Below are positions 38,701 to 47,700 of a stretch of 64,000 bases of DNA, piece by piece. Under the pieces are notes generated by a model. That model worked only from the letters and a program-made list of their open reading frames with translations, did not search any database and had not been told where the DNA came from. Numbering within the stretch: the first letter of the stretch is position 1; every line of letters begins with the position of its first letter. The stretch is from Phylloscopus collybita. Lineage: Eukaryota; Chordata; Aves; Passeriformes; Phylloscopidae. Location of the stretch: assembly GCA_027886175.1 (NCBI GenBank), contig JAJNNQ010000040.1, positions 20,108,001 to 20,172,000 of the forward strand, written 5' to 3'. Both the position numbers and the translations under genes were made by a program.

Positions 38701-41700
38701 AAGCATATAATTAAAAATAAGCTTTAAGGGGAAAATACCCCTAGGCTCACAAACCCTTTATTTAGTTCCAGATTTCCAACAGAACAAAGTATTGGGGCAT
38801 TTATAGTTGTACAGACTTTTATCTTGCTTTGCAGGCTGCCTTTAAGGCAGATTTGTGTGCAATCCCAAAAAACCTCCAACCCAAACTTTCCTGCAGCAAC
38901 TAAAATCGTCGCATTTATTTCATCATTACAGTTGTTTATGGTGATCTCAGTTGAAATCAATTGATTGCCTTTTGTATAATAGGTTTCTCTACATATAATT
39001 TTCATTCTACATTTACAGTTTAAAAAGACAAGACAGAGGTTGACATTTAATACATTGAAGGGTAAAGCTTCTTGTTCAGATGAGCAGAGCATATGTTGTG
39101 CCAGGGAGCTTACATTTCATAAATGGCTTCAGAAGCATGCCAGGTATGAGATAAATTGTCAACAGAGCAGAGCTTATGCAAACTGACATGTTATAATTAA
39201 TATTCATGCTCTTCTAATAATTAGAGTACAAGAAGGAGGCTTTCCCCCTTTACCTATATAAAGGTTTCTGTGTTTCTAGTAAGCTACTTATTCTTCCTTT
39301 ACATGTTTTTGTCTTTTTTTAACTTCTGAGAAGAGTGAGTAAGCTTTAAGAAAATAAACTCCTTACAGGGAGTACCTCTGTACCTTTCTGACTTCTTCAT
39401 AATCACTTTATGCCTCTGACCTTGGTAGTACAGAAGAACACATTGGATTTACTCATTTATTGGCATCCAAACTTTGATTGAAGATGCAATTGAGATCAAT
39501 GAAGACTGCCTTATTTGTCCTGAGAGTGCTTTAACATATGACAGCACTGAGTATGTTTTGAAGTGGCAGGTTAAAAAAGAAGCAAGTCTATTAGGCTGCT
39601 TTGCTTATCTTTTTATCAGATAGTCCTGTGAATACAAATCTATCTTTATTTTTCTATGGTGACGTAGTGGAATTTGGTTATACCTTTAAATTTTTGAAAG
39701 CCACAGAACTTGTCAGTATCTGCAATAAAGTGCTAATTATTGATGTCATATGCAGTCTGTCAAAGTACTGCTCATTGGGCTCTTCTGTTTTCTTGTAGTG
39801 GAAGACCTATAATCCAACCTTTTCACAAGTGGAAATATGGTTCCGATTTGTCTTTGTAGTTCTTACGTTTATGGTCACGGTAAGAGGTTTTTTGCAGCTT
39901 TTCTGGAGTTTATTGTGTAGGAGGCTGATAACGCTGCTCTGTAATGCTGGAATTGAACCCCAGGCAGCAAAGCTGACATGTCACTGAATGGGTGTAAAAA
40001 CCTTTCTGAAATATTTACATAGTTGCTGCTTTTATGTTTCTACAAGTGGTATTGAAGGGAAATTAAGAAAATAGGATAAATGGGAAAACTTGTTTTTCTA
40101 AACTCTGGATTTAGATTAAACAGAAAAAAATTTGCTTAGACAAAGGAAATTATGATGAGATGCTAAAGAAAAGTATTTTTTGCAGTGTTGGTAGGCTCAG
40201 GAATAGGATGGCCAGAGTGTGGGCTGTTTGACCTTGATCTAACATTAAAGTTACTTCTGCCTTCCATGTGAGGATGGACCAGATGACCTCCAGAGCCCCC
40301 TTACAACCTAAATTATGCTATGATTTAGATGGTGTCTCCTTTCTAACATGTCTTGGCTCCTGGAAAAGAAGTGTTTGGAAAAAAACCAACATAAAATCTA
40401 AAATCCTGACTTTTCAGAGTAGAGACACCAAAGTACTGCATGCTTCCATAGCATTTTTCTTGCAGACGATGTTGCTCAGGTAATTGTAATATAAAATGCA
40501 ATCTGCTTTTTGAAAAAAGTGAGTTCAGGTGGAATTACTTGATAGTGTGTGACCAGTAATGAGATAACATCTTTTTTTCATGTGTTGTTGATTTTCATGT
40601 ACTGGCTGGTGTTCTTTCCAGTTTGCTCACGAAATTGAGTAATTTGCATTGGGATCAGCAAATGAACTTGACAGAGAAACTAGGAGACCTGGCTTCCATT
40701 TTAGTCTTCTCAGTGGCAAAGGCTTTGTGAAGTAGCCTTTGCAGTGTGCTGTGCTCTCTCTTAGCTCTGGCTAAACCATTGAAGGCTGTATTCCTTCCTT
40801 ACAAGTTGCTGTTATTGTTTTTTATAGTGTCTGTTTGCACATTCCCTGCGGAAATTCTCCATGAGAGACTGGGGTATTGAACAAAAATGGATGTCCATCC
40901 TACTTCCTCTCTTGCTACTTTACAATGGTACTTGTATCCTTTAGTTTTTAGAAAGGCACCTTTTTAAAAAAGAAGCAGGAAGAAAACAAGACAGAAAGAG
41001 AAGGCAAAATGGAATTTCTCCTTGAACTTACAAGCAGTTGTTTATAAAGCTTCAGAAAACTAAATTTAAAAAAACCCAACCCTTTCCAAGTGTAGCAAAT
41101 TCAAGGGCATAACGAGTGGGTGAATTTTGCTCTTCTCAGTCACATGGATATCAACTATTTGTTTAAGGCTCTGATTGGAATAGGTGCCTGCCATACTTAA
41201 TCTTCAGTTTCTGTTTGTCTGCTGTCTTACTTCTTCATTTTTCAGATATTCACACTGTAGTTAAAAATGGGGGCTACTTTTTGTCCAGGAGAACACAGCG
41301 AATTCTAGCACTTCCTAGCAGTACCAAAAGAATATATGCATCTTAGTCATTATATAATAATTTTTTAGGTCGTCGCCATTAAGAGTGGTTTAGTAGAAAG
41401 TCTAATAAAACTTGAAATCTTCTAGAAATGTTGGCAACCATATAAAATTATTTCTACAGCAGAGTGGATTACTGCTGGAGGCACCATTTTCTTTGTTAAT
41501 TTCTTTAAAATAAAGCAAGCTTCAGTTTCGTTTACTGGTGTAATTTGAAAAAAATCCAGAGTTTTTTGTTCTGGTGAAGATAGATTCTGTTTTACTTTTC
41601 ATACTGAAAGGTTTCTTTTCTCTGTGTTTAACTTTTTTTTTTTTCTTACTTTGTTACAGATCCATTTTTCCCTCTTTCTTTTCTGGTGAACAGCTGGTTT

Positions 41701-44700
41701 CCAGGAATGCTGGATGATCTATTCCAGTCACTTTTTCTATGTGCATTGTTGTTGTTCTGGCTTTGTGTCTACCATGGTATAAGAGTACAGGTAAGAGATG
41801 AAACAATATCTTCTGCTTACTGAGGAGACAGACTTGTTTTGTTCAGGTCTCTCAAAAGGTGACAAAAATTAAATTCTTACGAAACGGACATTTACTTTAT
41901 TCATAAAGTACAATGTGACATACAAGGCTATGGAGTTAGAATGATTTATGGTGAAGTAGATTATTTTGAGTCAACCAAGCCTAAATGAAATATATGGAAC
42001 TATCATCAGAATTATGATGCCATTGTGCTTTTTCCTTGCTTGAAGGGTTTTTATGTTGTATGTGGTAGTTAATTGGTTTTTTAAAATACTTTAAAATACT
42101 ACATGAGAGAAATAGTAATTCTGGAGCCTATTCCTCTATTGGCATTATCACTGAAATATGTGGAACCTTATAAATAGGATGCTGCAACTCTACTTAATCT
42201 TATTAATACAAATGATGGTACAATATAATGTCTTCTCTAGTTGCTTGTTCAGGATAAAAATACAGAAGATAAGTCTCCTAAACCAGTTCATGTTGAGTGA
42301 AACAAAGATGATAGTTACTTTATTCTGTCAAGAATGAATAAAATCTCAAGTGTGGGATCACACTTTCACCACACTATTGTTTTCTTAACAGGGGGAAAGG
42401 AAGTGCTTAACTTTCTATCTGCCCAAATTCTTTATTGTTGGACTATTGTGGCTGGCCTCTGTTACACTGGGAATATGGCAAACGTAAGTAATTTAAAATG
42501 TATTGCACAAGTATGAGCTGAGAGTGTTCAAGAAGGAAATTGTGTGTACCTAGTGGTATCTTATTTCTTAATGCTTAGATTGTGATACAGGAATGGAGTT
42601 CAAATTCTTACACCTTTCTTGTGGCTCAATAAGCTTTTAGCAGCTGAAGCAGCAGTTTCTCTGTAGCTAATTACGACATAGTTTGGCCAGTCTTTCTTGA
42701 CCATTAAACCTGCACAACTGGTACTGACATGGCTTGGTCAAACTATCCTGTATTTACTCAGAACTCTGTTCTTTTCCTTGGTTTAGTAGTTCTCCCTTTT
42801 TTCCAATTTGTTGTGTTAACATAAAGGTGTCACTCTTCCCCACCCAGAAAACTTCATCCATTTTAGAACATTAGTCGTTTCTATACTGTTTTAGTCTCAA
42901 GTTTTTTAGTCTTTACTGTTTGCCTCTTTAATTTATATCTCAGAAGGAAGATACTTTTAACCTTCTCCTTGCCATTGTACATTTTTGAAAGCAGTGCAGT
43001 TGCAGGAAACACTCGTACTATTAATAAAATTGCGGTGAGGGAAGGTCTCATGCCACAGTTTTCTAAGGATAAAATGTAGATACTGAATCCTGAAGACTTG
43101 TAGGAATACTGAAGGCTTGTAGGAATTTATAAGATGTGCATTTTCTAAAAAAACAAGTGGGAAGATTAGACATGATCCCAATTTAAATCCTCCATATTTC
43201 TTCCAATTTAGTTTGCTATATATGGTAAATTGTCATGACTCCATTAGAATTAATGGCATTCCACCAATTCTCACAGACAAACCCTTTTGTTATAAACTCT
43301 GTATAGTAACTTTAAACTTTTTCTTTGTGTGTGGGTTTCTCGGTTGGCATGTCTTTTTAACCTTGTCTGGAATTGTGCATGTACCACTTTTTAATTTTGA
43401 ATCTTTTCTAGTGTGAATGAAGTACATGACCCTACATATCAATACAGGGTTGACACAGGTAATTTCCAGGTAAGTAAAAAATTGCTTTTTGCTGTCCAGT
43501 TTTCAGGTACAGTTATATAGGCAATATAAAGAGATACAGGGCGTGTTCTTCTATAAAAATGTATAATGTTTCCAGTTTAGAAAATGCTGGTCAGACAGTC
43601 TTATTCTGACTAGAGTACTTTTGTTTTTGCTTTAGATCATGCATAGGCCATATTGAGATCTGTCCCACTGAGAAAAGTAAATTGTCTTGCATACCTGGAG
43701 ACTAAACATCACAAGTTTGTTGGTATTAAAAGAAAAATTTTTAAGTCTGTTATTCAGTTTTGTATATCTTAACTCCCACCAAGGCCTCTTACCCTAGTAA
43801 ATTTCAGACATTCTTGTTGAAAAGGAAGATTTGATGTACATGGGTCCTTGTAATGTTCTTAGGAGCTGTGTTTTTAGAAAAATAGTGAGAATCAGCCAAC
43901 TCTGAACTTGGTTGTTAAAATCCAGGCTTCTATTAAGCATCCTCACTTTACATTCCCCGAAAACGTCCCTGAGTGTATCACTGTCCTTGTTTCATGAGCC
44001 TACTTTCCCTGCATCAATGGACCATTCTGTGTTGTGCTTTTGGGAACTAATTTTTTCCATTGACAGAAGAAGGAATAGATAAAATCTTATTAAATAATAA
44101 AACCTAACACTTTCCTTATAGGGAATGAAAATCTTCTTCCTTGTGGTGGCAACCACGTACATTCTCTACCTTTTGTTTCTGATAGTGAGGGCATGCTCAG
44201 AACTTCGAAACATGCCTTATGTTGGTAAGGAATACTTTTTTTGATTCTTCCCAAATGGCCTTGCTTCTCCTAGATGTAGGTGCAAATTCACTGATAACAA
44301 CTTATCTCTATCTTTTTCAGATCTCAGGTTAAAATTCTTGACTGCATTAACCTTTGTAGTGCTTGTCATTAGGTAAGGCTTTTCAAAGTACATTTGTCAG
44401 TACTCTAACTTTTCTAACTGTTTTTTCAGGGCTTTGACTACATTTTGTGGCTAATAAGTTAGTCAATGAAATTGAAGAATGCCTTTTAACGTTATTGTGG
44501 CGGCAAGCATTTCTTAATTTTTTAACCCTTCTTGAGGCTTTTTGAGCTAACTATACATTATTTCAGTTACCATGGCAGTGCACAAGATTTAGAAGTTCAC
44601 TTGGCCGAGCTCTTCTGGAGCTTTGTAGGCTTCACTTAGTCAAAGCAGAAGTTTACAGTTTGTTTCTTACATTACTGTTAATATCTGTTTTCCCTACACC

Positions 44701-47700
44701 AAGCTGTTATTTCAAATAGCTGTTGACTCTTGGATTCATCTGTAGTGGATGAAATCTGAGAATTTCTGCTTTTCTCAGCTGAGTGCTAACTTTTAATCAC
44801 AAAAGAATCATTCTTAATTTAGAACTATCAAAGCAAATGTATCTAAAATATCATGCAATCTTTTAGCATGATAACAATTATTCTCTCGTATACTCTTCTG
44901 TCTGCCTTCTGTTTCAATTTTTCAGCCTAAGGACACAGTACACCTTTATGCTTTATTTTTTTCCCCACAGCATTGTTATACTCTACCTACGCTTCGGAGC
45001 ACAAGTTCTACAGGACAACTTCGTTGCTGAGCTGTCAACTCATTATCAGAACTATATCCTTGTGTTGTGATACTGCTCAAGTAGGAATGTTAATCTGTTT
45101 TCATGCAGAGGGTGCTTTAAAACGATGTACTTAAGACTGAGACCTTTGACTTCTAGGTGGCCTCATGAAGTTGAGTCTGTTTTGTTTGAGATTTCCTGTC
45201 AGCTCTTTGTAAAGGTTATGACCTACACAATATCAGTTTAGTGTGTCCACATCACATGCATCACAACTGCTTGTGATACTCTCCAGGAAGAATGAAGTCT
45301 TAGATATGCATGCCTGGTGCATATCTAACTAATTTTAATGAGATATTGTGGCAAATTTGGCAGTGTTTGCTGCCTCAGTTGTTTGCTCTATACTTACCAG
45401 TTGTCATGGGGACAACTCATTCTCTAAAATATGAGAAATTAATAGTTTCGATGTCACTGAAAATGCATTTCAGTGTTGGTCCAAGTCTACATGTGATACA
45501 GGTTACAAAAGAGAATTTAAGTGGCTTGGGAGAGACTATTTCTGATGTCTGTTGACAACTGGATTGTGACCTGTATTCCTGGCCCTGAACCATGAGATCC
45601 TAATACATTCTACTTTCTGAGAGTGCTTGTGTGACTGCAGCTGCTCTGGTTGCTGATTAGCTTAGGTATGAGTTGGGAGGTAGGAGAAAACAGTATGTAA
45701 AACCTTTAGTATTCACCTAAAACAATGGTAAGAAACCATCTTCAGAATTCTGTTCATGTGTAGTCCTTTCTCCTTCCTTCGTCATCACTGTGCCAAGGAA
45801 CAGCTTTTTGAAAAATAAACCAAACCAAACCCATCTGAACACCCAACTTACTCTGCTTTCTTTCAGCATTCAAGGCAGAACTATTGGATTGACCATGCAC
45901 TCCACTGCTCAAGAGCAGACTGTACCTCAGCAAATGTTACTTGTGTTAAAGCTTTGTTTTCAGTGGGAGCTTTACCTTGAAATAGCCTGACTACATTAGT
46001 TGTCATTGAATTTAAAACATGCTGTTTTGTTTAGTCATTCGTGCTCACAAACTTCAGTAAGGTAAACATTCTTTCCATTGAAACAGCCTGGGTATGGGTT
46101 GGGTCTTGTTTCCAAAGTTAATATGTACGGACCTATATTGAGCAATATCCTTGACACTCACTACCAGCAGAATTCTTATCATTTTATGGGTTACTGAACT
46201 TTTATCTCTACACATTAGCCTTTGTGTATTCCCCCTCGAAGAATGCACTGTATGGTAAGTGTGAGCCATCGTCTGGCAAACGGGGATGACAGGAGTTGCC
46301 GTATTAGCAGATGCTGTGCAATGTCTTTGTTTCCTGGTTGGCTCATCGCTGTTCTGGTTTGCTTTGAGCAGAAGCTGCACTCACTGCTCCTGAGCAAATT
46401 AGTATTGGAAATATGAAGGAACACATAAATTGTAATCAGCTGATTGGCTGGGCTTGAATTCTTGCACACTTAGATCAAGTTTACACTCAGTATGATGTTT
46501 GCATGTAATGCACCAACCTTGGAAGTGACTCACACACAGCCCTTTTGGAACAGCATTGCTTCACTTGTACTTTGTTCTAATGAAAGTTAATACCTTGGCA
46601 TGCTGGCAAACAGGACTCTGAAATCCAAATGCTGTTGGAAAAGTAGGAGTGAAACTGATCTCTACTATGGGAGTAATTTTGGAGAATTTTGGAGTCAGTG
46701 GCAATTCTGGTTTTGCATTCTGATCTGAAGGATACAGTCTGACTTACATGATGATTATAAAGCATTTAATCACTAACAGATAAAGACCATTAAAATAAAC
46801 ATTTTTACTGCGTATATTCTCTGCTTTGAGCGTTCTGTTCAAGATACAGAACCATAGAAGAGCCCAGGTTGGAAAAGACCTGGAAAGATGATGTGGCCCA
46901 TCCTTTCATGGGAAGGGAGGCCTAGATGAGATTGTCTAGCAGCCTGTCCAGTCATATCTTGTATGCCGAGAACATGCAGAAGGAAAGCACTAAATAACGA
47001 GTGGAGCTCGTCCTTTCTCTAATTTAGAGTTGAGATGGACAAAACCATTTCAGAAAAAATGCTATTTTTTGATCCAGAATAGAAAAAGAACTGGGTGGAT
47101 GCAGATAAAGCTGAAAGCCTTCTGCTGGGTTGCGGAAATATTTGTTTGTAGACAGCAGAAGGTAAAGTGCTGCCAGGAAAAAGATGCTATGGCAATTTGC
47201 TAGATTGAATTTTACTTGCATATAACTGTGAACTGCAGCTAAGCAGCACAGATTATGCAAGAAATGAATGCCTTAAAACAAGTTAGGGGGAATTGGCATA
47301 AATAGCAATTGGAAAGTAAGTGTTTCTTTTCATCTCACCATAAAGGTACAAGTCTTCCTTCATCTCTTTCAAGGATAGAAAATAACTGGATAATCACTGA
47401 CTTGTAGTCAAGGGATTCCAAAGATTCCTTTGGTCTACTATATTTCTAGCTTAGAAATAACCAAGAAGTCTGTGCTTTTTAAATGCATACGAAATTTTGA
47501 TTAAGAATAATCAATTTGTATGCAGGTTGAAATACAACACAGGAAATTGCACAGAGGAGGAAATGAACTTAGACAACATGGAGAATATCTATCTAAAAAT
47601 GAGATAATTATGTTGTCTTCTTAACTCTTAAGAACACTATAATTATGTGGCTGAAGGGTAGTGAATTTAAAGGAGAGATTTCCTGTTTGGATACAGTTTT

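Larger units (their letters stand above)
40928..44970 (+). other. TMEM181: TMEM181 introns 8-13
   Basis: Introns 40928-41659, 41791-42391, 42484-43411, 43470-44121, 44225-44320 and 44373-44970. Short, A/T-rich, no recognised elements. The 96-bp intron 12 is the shortest in the gene. Confidence 0.85.

Noticed and set aside
45054..45072. TMEM181 ending at the TGA after HYQNYILVL
   Set aside because: The following conserved helix and acidic tail are present downstream and join in frame through the AT-AC intron.
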